From the NCBI GenBank assembly GCA_963724975.1, contig CAVRXB010000001.1, positions 248,001-312,000 of the forward strand: 64,000 nt of DNA. Direction: 5' to 3'. The notes under the pieces are model-generated. The model was not told the DNA's origin. It did no database searches and saw nothing but the letters and a program-made list of their open reading frames with translations. Source of the DNA: CAIWHR01 sp963724975 (GTDB taxonomy: Bacteria; Pseudomonadota; Gammaproteobacteria; Burkholderiales; Casimicrobiaceae). The first letter of the stretch is position 1. The number at the start of each line of letters is the position of its first letter. The position numbers and the translations under genes are program-made. Shown here piece by piece: positions 21,087 through 28,785 of the stretch.

Positions 21087-21113
21087 CTTGTAGGATACCC
21101 TTTGTCCTACAAG
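21087..21113. promoter_or_regulatory. perfect 9-bp inverted repeat, candidate activator site
   Basis: CTTGTAGGA (21087-21095) and TCCTACAAG (21105-21113) form a perfect dyad with a 9-base spacer. Its centre is 66 bases before the -24 element of the sigma-54-like promoter, a normal distance for an enhancer-binding protein. Its surroundings are more AT-rich than the neighbouring genes. PrsR-type regulators are the known sigma-54 activators for PEP-CTERM genes; assignment here is inference. Confidence 0.55.
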
Positions 21114-21165
21114 TTTGTGCCCGTATACCATTGAATCATATGCGAAATTATCGGTTCAGCCTGAC

Positions 21166-21181
21166 CGGAACGGAAGTTGCT
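21166..21181 (+). promoter_or_regulatory. sigma-54 (RpoN) -24/-12 promoter
   Basis: CGGAACGGAAGTTGCT matches the TGGCACG-N4-TTGCW consensus at GG, A-C-G, TTGC and W, with correct spacing between the GG and GC pairs. It lies 52 bases before the PEP-CTERM gene start. Sigma-54 control of PEP-CTERM genes is established for exosortase-containing betaproteobacteria. Confidence 0.7.
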
Positions 21182-21233
21182 CTGAACCTCGTCGGAGACG
21201 TTAATTCCTTTCGCAAGTTCAGGGGGCACAAAC

Positions 21234-21897
21234 ATGAAAATCCCGACGCTGCTGCAGCGTGCACTCGTTGCCGGTGCGCTGGCGACCTCGCTTGGTCTTG
21301 CCACGCCGGTTCAGGCGGGCGTACTGATCGGCACCGGCTACGCCATACGGCTCGCAGAGTTTCGGCCTCAGCATCGGAGGGTCCCCCGGGGCGGGTGGAT
21401 TCGTCGGAACGTTTGACGGTGACCCGATTCAGTTCTGGTGCGCCGAGCTCACGCAGAACTTCGCTTCAACCACAGCTATGACTACACGCCCTCGATCCCG
21501 AACGATGCGACCTACACGATGTTGGGGCAGCTTTTCCACGAGGCCTATGGCTCCGCCTTGAGCGATACGACGCACTCCGCTGCGTTTCAGCTCGCGATCT
21601 GGGAAATCATCTACGACGGAGACCTCGATCTCGGTGTTGGTGCGATTCAGGGTGACGAACGCCCAACGGTCACGCCGCGACGGTGACGCTTGCCCAAATG
21701 TGGCTGAACAATCTCCTCAACTACACCGACAACTACGACGTCGTGCTCCTGCACAACGAGACCGGCAGGATTTCATCACCGGACTCTCGCCGCGCGATAC
21801 GCCGGAGCCCGCGTCAACAGCTCTCGTCGGCGCGGGTTTGCTGGCAATGATCGTCGGCTGGCGGCGTCGCCCGCGGAAGGCGCCGCTCGCTTCTTGA
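21234..21897 (+). pseudogene. PEP-CTERM exported protein, frameshifted
   Basis: The N-terminus is an intact signal peptide (MKIPTLLQRALVAGALATS to TPVQAG). Family-like sequence then continues in changing frames: GSQSFGLSIGG and DPIQFWCAELTQNF, next SYDYTPSIPNDATYTMLGQ and FQLAIWEIIYDGDLDLGVG, next AQMWLNNLLNYTDNYDVVL, and finally DTPEPASTALVGAGLLAMIVGWRRRPRK. The last is a typical PEP-CTERM sorting signal (PEPA, hydrophobic helix, Arg cluster) recognised by exosortase. About four frame changes are needed, by either decay or sequencing indels. The intact protein would be about 215 residues, secreted and anchored or released at the cell surface or matrix. Confidence 0.75.
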
Positions 21898-21910
21898 GGC
21901 GAAGCGCCGG

Positions 21911-22573
21911 TCAGTTGACGGCGAAGCAGTAAAGCAGTCCGGCCCCGCCGGTGCTTTTCAGCGCATCGTCGCTGCAGCCGCGGGTCGGATGCGACGAATT
22001 CCATGACAACGCCGGCGGGCTCGTGTCGAGTCCTGCACGGTTGTGATGGCCGACAATCGCCGAGCCATCTCCGCTCTTCGTCCAGTTGCCGCAGGTCTTG
22101 TCCTCGGCGCCCGCGAACGCAGTTCCATCGGGCTGCGAGCCCGTCAGGATGTCATGCTTGTTCGGGGGTGTTTTGCTGTCGGTGACCTCGTCACCCTTTT
22201 CGGTCAGCGCCGTCTGCTTGTTGAGATTGTTGGTGCCGTGAAGCTCGGCGACATCCTTGGCGACGACGACACCCTTCGCGTTCTGCCAAGGACCCTTTCC
22301 GATTCGATCCTTTGCGTTGACGGCGGGTGAGCTGCCGGACGCCTGGGTGCTGAGATACGCATGCCAGGTCTTGGCCCCCGCGCCTGCCGCCGCGGCAAGC
22401 GTCTGGCAATGCTTGTCGGCGCCTGCGAGCCCGCCGAAATCGGCGCCCTTGCCTGATCCCACGCTGGTGATGAAAAACGTCATCGACGACGTTTGCGCAT
22501 GCGCGGCACCGACGGTTCCGATAGCCAGAAGCGCCAGCGCGGCGCCAATCCCGATTTGCAACGTTCCTCTCAT
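21911..22573 (-). CDS. secreted lectin-like protein
   Basis: A 220-residue exported protein. The start at 22573 has an AAGGAG ribosome-binding site eight bases upstream and begins the signal peptide (MRGTLQIGIGAALALLAIG to AHAQ). The mature part opens TFFITSVGSGKGADFGGL and continues with ADKHCQTLA, AYLSTQ, RIGKGPW, CGNWTKSG and LLYCFAVN. This is the pattern of small bacterial proteins annotated as lectins with an endostatin/C-type-lectin-like fold. Four cysteines (HCQ, TCGNW, RGCSDD, LYCF) could form two disulfides. The ligand is unknown. It converges with the PEP-CTERM gene. Confidence 0.7.
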   Translation of the reverse strand: MRGTLQIGIGAALALLAIGTVGAAHAQTSSMTFFITSVGSGKGADFGGLAGADKHCQTLAAAAGAGAKTWHAYLSTQASGSSPAVNAKDRIGKGPWQNAKGVVVAKDVAELHGTNNLNKQTALTEKGDEVTDSKTPPNKHDILTGSQPDGTAFAGAEDKTCGNWTKSGDGSAIVGHHNRAGLDTSPPALSWNSSHPTRGCSDDALKSTGGAGLLYCFAVN

Positions 22574-22682
22574 GGCAATTCTCCTTGTTGGCATGTTGTC
22601 CGTACCGTGCGCAAAGGGAGGATGCGTGCACCCGGTCCGCAATGCGGCTTCCATTATTCCATGAACCGCAAACGACGCGCGC

Positions 22683-25362
22683 TCAGGTCATGTCGAGGAC
22701 CATCGTCACCTGTTCCCGCTCGTCGGGATCATCGTGCGCGACGAACCCGAGCGCTTCGCAGAATTTCCGCATGTTGGCGTTGGCGCGCAGCACGGTTCCT
22801 TCGAGCCGCGACAGGCCGCGCCGCTTCGCGCAATCGATCAGGCGCTGCATCAGGAGCCGGCCAACGCCGCGTCCCTGCCATGCATCGGCGACGACGATCG
22901 CAAACTCGGCGCTCTCGCCGTCCGGATTGGTCGTGTACCGCGCGAGCCCGACAAATGCCGCGTCGGCCTTCGCCCCGGCGCCATCGTCGATCGCCACGAG
23001 CGCCATCTCCCGGTCGTAGTCGACCTGCGTGAAGCGCGCGAGCATCGCCGGCGTCAATTCGTGCAGACGGTAGAAGAAGCGGAAGTAGCGGGTCTCTTCG
23101 GAGAGTCCGTTCACGAAGGCGCGCTCCAGTTCGGCGTCTTCGGGCCGGATCGGCCGGACGTGCAGCGTGGTCCCGTCGCGCAACGTTGCATCGCCGACCA
23201 ATTCGATCGGGTACGGGTGAATCGCCATATGGCGGTAGCCCAACGCGACAAAGCGCCGCCGCAGATCGATGGCCACGTGCGCGCCGGCGATCACCGTCCC
23301 CTCGTCGCCAACTCGAACCGGGTCGAGCGTCAGCGTGCGTACCCACGGCAACGCACAGACGAGGCTTGACACCTGCAGCAGGACTCGCACCAGCGGCCCG
23401 AAAGACGGGGCCAGGTCGCGCCCCGCTCGCAGTGCCTTCGCGGCACGTGTGCCACCGATCGCGTCGAGCACGAGGCGTTCGTTCAGTGGCGGCAACAGGA
23501 CGACGCGTTCACTGTCGGCAATCGCACCGCTGTTGCCGAACGTGATCACCGGCCCGAAAGCAGCGTCCGTATGAACTCCGATCGCGACATCGTGCGTTTC
23601 TGCGAGCCTTACTTCCTTGCGCACGATCACACCGGCATGAATATCCTCGCGGCGGAAGGCTCGCCGCACGCCGTCTTGCAGTTCGCCGTACGCGCGCGTG
23701 AGCATTCGTCCGTCGCGCAGATTGGTACGCGCGAGCGGCAGCGGCGACTTTGCAGGAAGGCCCGGCGCATCGAGCTTCAGCGTCACCGGATAGCCGAGCT
23801 TGCGCGCCGCCGCGAGTGCCTCCTTCAGCGTGTCGGCGGCATCCGCGCGCGTGACGGGCAGATCGAACACTCTCAGCAACTGTTGCGTCTGCAAATCGGT
23901 AAGCAGCGTCCGGTTCGCGCTCGCCGCGGCAGCGCGAATCCTTTCCGCCGTGGCCATGTCGAGTGGCCGCGGCTCCGGTTGCGACGGCGGCACTTCGAGC
24001 AGCCACGCCTGGTTGCGACGGTAGGCGGCAAGAAAAGAGAACGCCTCGACCGCATTCTCGGGCGTGTAGAAGTCCGGGACGCCGCCCGCATGCAGCGCGT
24101 CGCGGACGTTCGGCCGTTCGATCGCGCCCAGCCACGCTGCCAGCACTGGTTTCGACGCGCCGAGCGCCGCGACAGCGACTGCACGCGCCGCCTCCGTAGC
24201 ACTCGACAGTGGCCGGTCGACGTGCAGCGCGAGCACGGCGTCGACATTGGGGTCATGCAATGTCGTCGCCACCGCCGCCGCAAGGAGCGCGGGCGACGCG
24301 TCGCTGCGCACGTTGACGGGATTCGACGGTGACATATGAGCGGGCAATATTCTCGCCAGCGCGGACTCCGTTTCCGGAGCGAGCACGGCCAATGGAACAC
24401 CGCAATCGGCAGCCGTGTCGGCGGCCATCGTGCCCGGGCCGCGCCCATTGGTGACGATGGCAAGCCGGTCGCCGCGCGGAATCCTGCCCATCGCGAGAAT
24501 CCGCGCGGCAGCAAAAAGCTGCGTGTAGGTGATCGCGCGCACCGTTCCGGCGCGCTTCATCGCCGCGTCGAACACTGCATCGGGCGATGGCGCATCGAGT
24601 CCGACCGCATCCCGCTCCCTCGATCGGCCGCCTCGCAATACAACCACCGGCTTGGTCCTCGCGGCGGCCCGCAGCGCGGACATGAACCGGCGCGCATCGC
24701 GCACCGACTCGACGTACAGCAGGATGCCGTCGGTCAGCAGGATCGTGGACGAGCGCATCGAGCACGTCGCCGAATCCGACGTCGTACGCGGCTCCCAACG
24801 CAAGAACGGTCGAAAAGCCGATGCCCAATGGCGTGGCGAAACTGAGCATCGCCGTGCAGACCGCTCCCGATTGAGCGATGAGCGCAAGCCGCCCCGGACG
24901 CGCAGCAACCGTTCCAATCGTCGCATTGAGCCCGATGTCGGTGCGGATCACACCGAACGCGTGCGGTCCGAGGACCCGAATTCTTCGCTTGCGCGCCGTC
25001 GCCGTGACAGCGCGCAGAAAGCGATGGGCTTCGCTTTCGTCGACAGGCGGCGACGAGTGGAGGACCGCGGCCTTGACGCCCGCATGCGCGCCATCGTCGA
25101 GGACGGAGGTGACGGCCGCACAGGGCGCTGCGATCAGCGCAAGCTCGACGGGCTTGCCGATGTCGCGGAGCGAGGCGAAGCACCGTTGGCCGAGTACGCG
25201 CTTGCGCCTCGGGTTGACGAAGTAGAGCTCGCCCGCAAAGCCGCCCGCGAGCAGATTCTCGATCAGCACGCGACCCACCGATCCCGCGCGGTTCGTCGCG
25301 CCCACCACGGCGACCGAGGCCGGCACGAGCAGCGGACGGAGATAGTGCTGCAGCGTCGTCAT
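22683..25362 (-). CDS. bifunctional acyl-CoA synthetase (ADP-forming type)/GNAT acetyltransferase, frameshifted
   Basis: A single gene of about 893 codons split by one frameshift near 24745. The first part (from ATG 25362) has the CoA-binding domain (VAVVGATNRAGSVGRVLIENL) and the Rossmann-like ligase domains (IAQSGAVCTAMLSFATPLGIGFSTVLALG). After the shift come ILLYVESVRDARRFMSALRAAA, the ATP-grasp domain (LPVTRADAADTLKEALAAARKLGYPVTLK) and a C-terminal GNAT domain (DAWQGRGVGRLLMQRLIDCAKRRG). This matches Pat-type protein acetyltransferases, which acetylate lysines of acyl-CoA synthetases. In the ligase part the catalytic His region is hard to judge, so the synthetase may be inactive, as in known Pat proteins. 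One extra T in the coding sense would explain the break. Confidence 0.85.
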
Positions 25363-25584
25363 GGGGCGGGGCAGCGTCGGATGCGGGATAGCGGTACGCG
25401 GACCGCGATCTGCGTTGCCTCCACGGTCGGCGCTCGCGTGCCGGCCCTGCATCGCGCGAGCACCGGCACCGTGTCTTTGCGGTCCATTCTAGCGCGGAAC
25501 AACGCAAATGCGCGCAATTGGCGCAGCGAAACGCTTCGGTCGCGACGGCGTCGGATATACTTTTCCGTTCGTGATCGCGAGCCG

Positions 25585-25659
25585 GGGCCCGTAGCTCAGA
25601 TGGTTAGAGCAGAGGACTCATAATCCTTTGGATCGCTGGTTCGAATCCAGCCGGGCCCA
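25585..25659 (+). tRNA. tRNA with CAT anticodon (tRNA-Ile2 or elongator tRNA-Met)
   Basis: A full cloverleaf is visible: acceptor GGGCCCG/CGGGCCC, D-arm GCTC/GAGC, anticodon stem GAGGA/TCCTT with loop CTCATAA, T-arm GCTGG/CCAGC with TTCGAAT. The anticodon is CAT. The anticodon-loop and T-arm sequence resembles minor isoleucine tRNA (lysidine-modified CAU), but Met cannot be excluded. The variable loop (TGGATC) has one base more than the usual five, and the 3' flank reads ACCCA, so CCA is not encoded in register. The 3' half is duplicated at 27322-27367. Confidence 0.93.
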
Positions 25660-25663
25660 CCCA
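25617..25663 (+). repeat. left border repeat (att-like) within the tRNA gene
   Basis: The repeat begins exactly in the anticodon loop (CTCATAA) and runs to ACCCA beyond the acceptor stem. It is the left copy of the island border and contains one extra A in the variable loop relative to the right copy. Confidence 0.75.
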
Positions 25664-25944
25664 GCTTTTCAAAGGATTGGTACGACGTTACTGCGTTAAC
25701 GGTTCCTCTGGCTCAGCCCCGCTGGCAGCGCTTCGCGCCGGCCGTGGGTCGCCGGTTAGCTTGGTTCGTTAGGCGCTCTCCAAGTGAGGCTTCGAATTAT
25801 CGAGTGAAAGCGAATGGTGGCGCTAATCGCTAGCCCCGGATAGCACAAGAACGGTAACATCGCATCGAACGAGGCCAGGGCGTTGCGAACTCTTGTCGCG
25901 CGCCGGCCAACAACATCGCTCTGTGAAATGGGAGGCTTGGCGAC

Positions 25945-27036
25945 ATGTGGAGAAACGGGCGCTTCCATGTTGCGAGAGTGCTGGCGATCCTGATTGGGCT
26001 GCTGTGCACAGCCGCGCATTCTGCGCCGTTGGCCTACATCCCCAATTACAACTCCAACACGGTGACGGTCATCGACACAGCAACCAATTTGGCAGTGGCG
26101 ACCATCCCGGTGGCCGCAGGCCCTTACGGGGTTGCGATCCATCCCGATGGCAGCCGGGTTTACATCACGAACTACAACGTGGACCTGTTGTCCGTTATCG
26201 ATGCAAAGACCAACAGCGTTTTGGCGACCATCTCTGTTGGAGTACATCCAACCGGAGTGGCAGTGAATCCTGGCGGAACGAGGGTTTATGTAACGAACAG
26301 CCTGAGTAACTCGGTTAGCGTCATCGACACACTGACCAACAGCACGGTCTCGACGATCGCGGTCGGATCGACTGTAATCGCGATAGCCGTTAACAACACC
26401 GGAACGATGGCCTACGTGTCTAGCGGCTCGGCGATGGCGGTTTCGGTAATCGACACCTCTTCGAACAGTGTCGTTTCATCGATACCCGTTGCGGGGCCAC
26501 CGCAAGGGGTTGCCACCAGTCCCGACGGCAAGAAGGTCTATGTCGCGATCGGGACCAACAACACCCTTGCGGTAATCGACACCGCAAGCAACACGGTTGC
26601 CACCACGGTTCCCACCGGCGGTTTGACGCCGATCGGCGTCGCGGTGAATCCGTCCGGCACACGTGTCTACGTCGCCAACGGGAATTCCCAAGACATCGCA
26701 GCGATCGACGCAACTGCAGCCACGCTCATCGGCAACATTCCCGTCGGCCCGGGTACTCCATGGGGCATCGACACGAACGCATCGGGGAGCTTGCTGTATG
26801 TCTCGCGCATCGGGCTCAATGACGTGGCCGTCGTCAATCTTGCAAGCAATAGCGTCCTTGCTCAAGTCCCTGTGGGGGACACGCCGTTTGCCTGGGGAAA
26901 GTTCGTCGGGCCCTCCCCGGCGGCGCCAACACTCATCGTGCCAACGATTGCATGGCCGAACCTTGCAATCCTTGCATTTCTGATCGTGTTGATGTCGGTC
27001 GGCTGGCTTTGCCGCGGACGGGTAGGTAACGACTAA
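25945..27036 (+). CDS. YVTN-type beta-propeller repeat protein with C-terminal sorting segment
   Basis: A 363-residue exported protein. After a signal peptide (residues 1 to about 27, TAAHSAP) come about seven repeats of roughly 40 residues with the YVTN pattern: PNYNSNTVTVIDTATN, GPYGVAIHPDGSRVYITN, HPTGVAVNPGGTRVYVTN and TPIGVAVNPSGTRVYVAN. This is a beta-propeller typical of surface proteins. The C-terminus (VPTIAWPNLAILAFLIVLM, then WLCRGR) has the Pro-Thr-x-x-Trp plus hydrophobic helix plus Arg layout of IPTL-CTERM-like sorting signals. It is the only gene inside the tRNA-bounded island. The ligand is unknown. Confidence 0.8.
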   Translation: MWRNGRFHVARVLAILIGLLCTAAHSAPLAYIPNYNSNTVTVIDTATNLAVATIPVAAGPYGVAIHPDGSRVYITNYNVDLLSVIDAKTNSVLATISVGVHPTGVAVNPGGTRVYVTNSLSNSVSVIDTLTNSTVSTIAVGSTVIAIAVNNTGTMAYVSSGSAMAVSVIDTSSNSVVSSIPVAGPPQGVATSPDGKKVYVAIGTNNTLAVIDTASNTVATTVPTGGLTPIGVAVNPSGTRVYVANGNSQDIAAIDATAATLIGNIPVGPGTPWGIDTNASGSLLYVSRIGLNDVAVVNLASNSVLAQVPVGDTPFAWGKFVGPSPAAPTLIVPTIAWPNLAILAFLIVLMSVGWLCRGRVGND

Positions 27037-27321
27037 TAGTTCGTTGATTTTGTGGTTTGCGACACGTTGAGATCCGAAAGCTGCTCAAGAATTAGGCAAA
27101 AGGACGTTGCACCCGACAAAGCTCTGCTGTGGCCGTTGTGCGCGCATGCAATTACGATCTTCGGATCACTTGCTGACACGGTCGATAGAGTTGGCGGCGT
27201 AGGTGTTGCGCGACTTTGCTCGGCTTCGTACGGCTCGTTCTAGGCTGCGTGCGCCTGCTCCTGAAACTTGGCGTGTGTTGCAAGAGCTTGATTCAGAATA
27301 TCCCGTTCGTTGAGGTCGATT
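27037..27321. other. non-coding right end of the island
   Basis: This stretch up to the right border repeat has no supported gene; short open frames here lack family features, coding-like composition and good ribosome-binding sites. No integrase fragment or terminator is recognisable. Confidence 0.5.
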
Positions 27322-27367
27322 CTCATAATCCTTTGGTCGCTGGTTCGAATCCAGCCGGGCCCACCCA
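27322..27367 (+). repeat. right border repeat: displaced tRNA 3' half
   Basis: A 46-base copy of the tRNA from anticodon loop to 3' flank, with the canonical five-base variable loop (TGGTC). The D-arm and 5' acceptor are absent, so it is not a functional tRNA. It lies 14 bases beyond the 3' end of the thiolase gene. Confidence 0.8.
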
Positions 27368-27380
27368 ACGCCTGCTGCCG

Positions 27381-28670
27381 TCACGTGGATTGCAGCAACG
27401 CCACGCTGCCCTGACCGCCATCCGTGCAGATGCTGACGATGCACCGCTGCCCCGGCGGCCGCTGCGCAATTTCCTTCACCGCCTGACTCAGTATCCGCGC
27501 GCCGGTTGCGCCGAACGGATGTCCCAGCGCAACGCTGCCGCCGTTCGGATTGATGCGTTCGCGCGGGAAAGCTCCCAAGCTGGCGTCGACCCCCGCCTTG
27601 CCGCGCACGAACCCCGGATCTTCGAGCGCCTTGATGTGGAAGAGCACTTGCGCTGCGAATGCCTCATGGATTTCCCACATATCGATGTCACAATAGGCAA
27701 GGCCGTTGCGCGCAAGCAGCCTCGGTATCGCGAAGGCGGGCGCCATCAGCAAACCTTCTGTCCGAAAGTCGACTGCGGCAATCTCCCAGTCGATCAGCTT
27801 CGCGGCGATGGAATTCGCCGGCAATTTCGCAAGTCCGGCCCGGGACGCGACCCAAACGCTCGCGGCGCCATCGGTCAGCGGCGACGAGTTGCCGGCGGTC
27901 AGCGTGCCCCGGCCACTTGTTCGATCGAACGACGGCGCGAGCGACGACAGCTTCTCCAGCGACGTGTCCTTGCGGGGAAGCGTGTCCCGATCCACCCCTC
28001 CAAACGGAATGACCAGATCATCGAAGAATCCGCGCCCCCACGCAGCCACTGCGCGCTGGTGACTCTCGAGCGCGATCCGATCCTGCTCCTCGCGCCCGAC
28101 GCCCCACTCCTTCGCCGTGATCTCCGTATGCTCACCCATGCTCATCCCCGTCGTGCGGTTGGTAATGGACGGGATGTAGAGCTTGATATCGGCAACCTGC
28201 AGATCCGTGAGGCGTTCAATCTTCTGGCCGAGCGATCGCGCTTGCTGGAACCGGCGGATCCAATCGGAAAGGCGCTGCCCCAGACCGAGCTGGATCCGGC
28301 TCATGCTTTCCACCCCGCCGATCAGCGCCAGATTGCGTTGAACGCCATCGATCATTCCGGCAGCCTCGATCGCGCCGATCATGCTGGTTGCGCAAGCCAT
28401 GACGGTCGAGAACGCAGGGACGGTCGGTGGCACGCCGGCGTCCATCAATACTTCGCGTGCGATGTTGCTCCACGTGAGATTGGGGACCACGGTTCCCCAC
28501 ACCGCAAAGTCCGGCGTTGCGCCATCCAGCCGGCGGACCATTTCCTGTACGACAGGAACGGAAAGCGCAATCGCGTCAAATTTGGCGAGCGGTCCGTCGA
28601 CCTTGGCGAACGGTGTCCGAATACCCGCCGCAAGCCAGACTTCCGGTCGGTTTCCGAGGGAGGATTTCAT
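27381..28670 (-). CDS. thiolase family protein (acetyl-CoA acyltransferase)
   Basis: A 429-residue thiolase. The acylated cysteine lies in STVMACATSMIGAI (about residue 97), the catalytic His in EIHEAFAAQ, and the third motif in NPNGGSVALGHPFGATGAR. The second catalytic Cys region reads SICTDGGQG in place of the common C-x-GGG, but the Cys is kept. Thiolases either cleave 3-ketoacyl-CoA in beta-oxidation or condense acetyl-CoA; the length and motifs fit the FadI/FadA-like degradative group, but no other fatty-acid genes are adjacent. It is divergent from the thioredoxin-reductase-like gene. Confidence 0.92.
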   Translation of the reverse strand: MKSSLGNRPEVWLAAGIRTPFAKVDGPLAKFDAIALSVPVVQEMVRRLDGATPDFAVWGTVVPNLTWSNIAREVLMDAGVPPTVPAFSTVMACATSMIGAIEAAGMIDGVQRNLALIGGVESMSRIQLGLGQRLSDWIRRFQQARSLGQKIERLTDLQVADIKLYIPSITNRTTGMSMGEHTEITAKEWGVGREEQDRIALESHQRAVAAWGRGFFDDLVIPFGGVDRDTLPRKDTSLEKLSSLAPSFDRTSGRGTLTAGNSSPLTDGAASVWVASRAGLAKLPANSIAAKLIDWEIAAVDFRTEGLLMAPAFAIPRLLARNGLAYCDIDMWEIHEAFAAQVLFHIKALEDPGFVRGKAGVDASLGAFPRERINPNGGSVALGHPFGATGARILSQAVKEIAQRPPGQRCIVSICTDGGQGSVALLQST

Positions 28671-28785
28671 CGCGAGAATCCTGCGGAGCGATCTGTTATC
28701 TTATTCTACGATAGGTCCGTCACGTCGCGTCTCCGTGCGTTCACGGGGAGACGGGCATGGAATAAAATCGAATCCGCAAAATCCA

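Larger units (their letters stand above)
25617..27367. mobile_element. small genomic island bounded by tRNA 3'-half direct repeats
   Basis: The 47-base segment 25617-25663 (anticodon loop to 3' flank of the tRNA) recurs at 27322-27367 in the same orientation, identical except for one A missing from the variable-loop position. Such duplication is the mark left by site-specific integration into a tRNA gene: element DNA restores the tRNA and the displaced 3' end marks the far border. The interior of about 1.66 kb has one gene (YVTN beta-propeller protein) and no recombinase, so it is either a decayed element or a cargo remnant mobilised in trans. Confidence 0.7.

Noticed and set aside
25690..25774. 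Integron attC-like site (GTTAGGC at 25768-25774 with an imperfect dyad upstream) at the left of the tRNA island
   Set aside because: The 5' partner does not fit RYYYAAC and the arms pair poorly; no intI gene is present. The tRNA repeats explain the island borders better.
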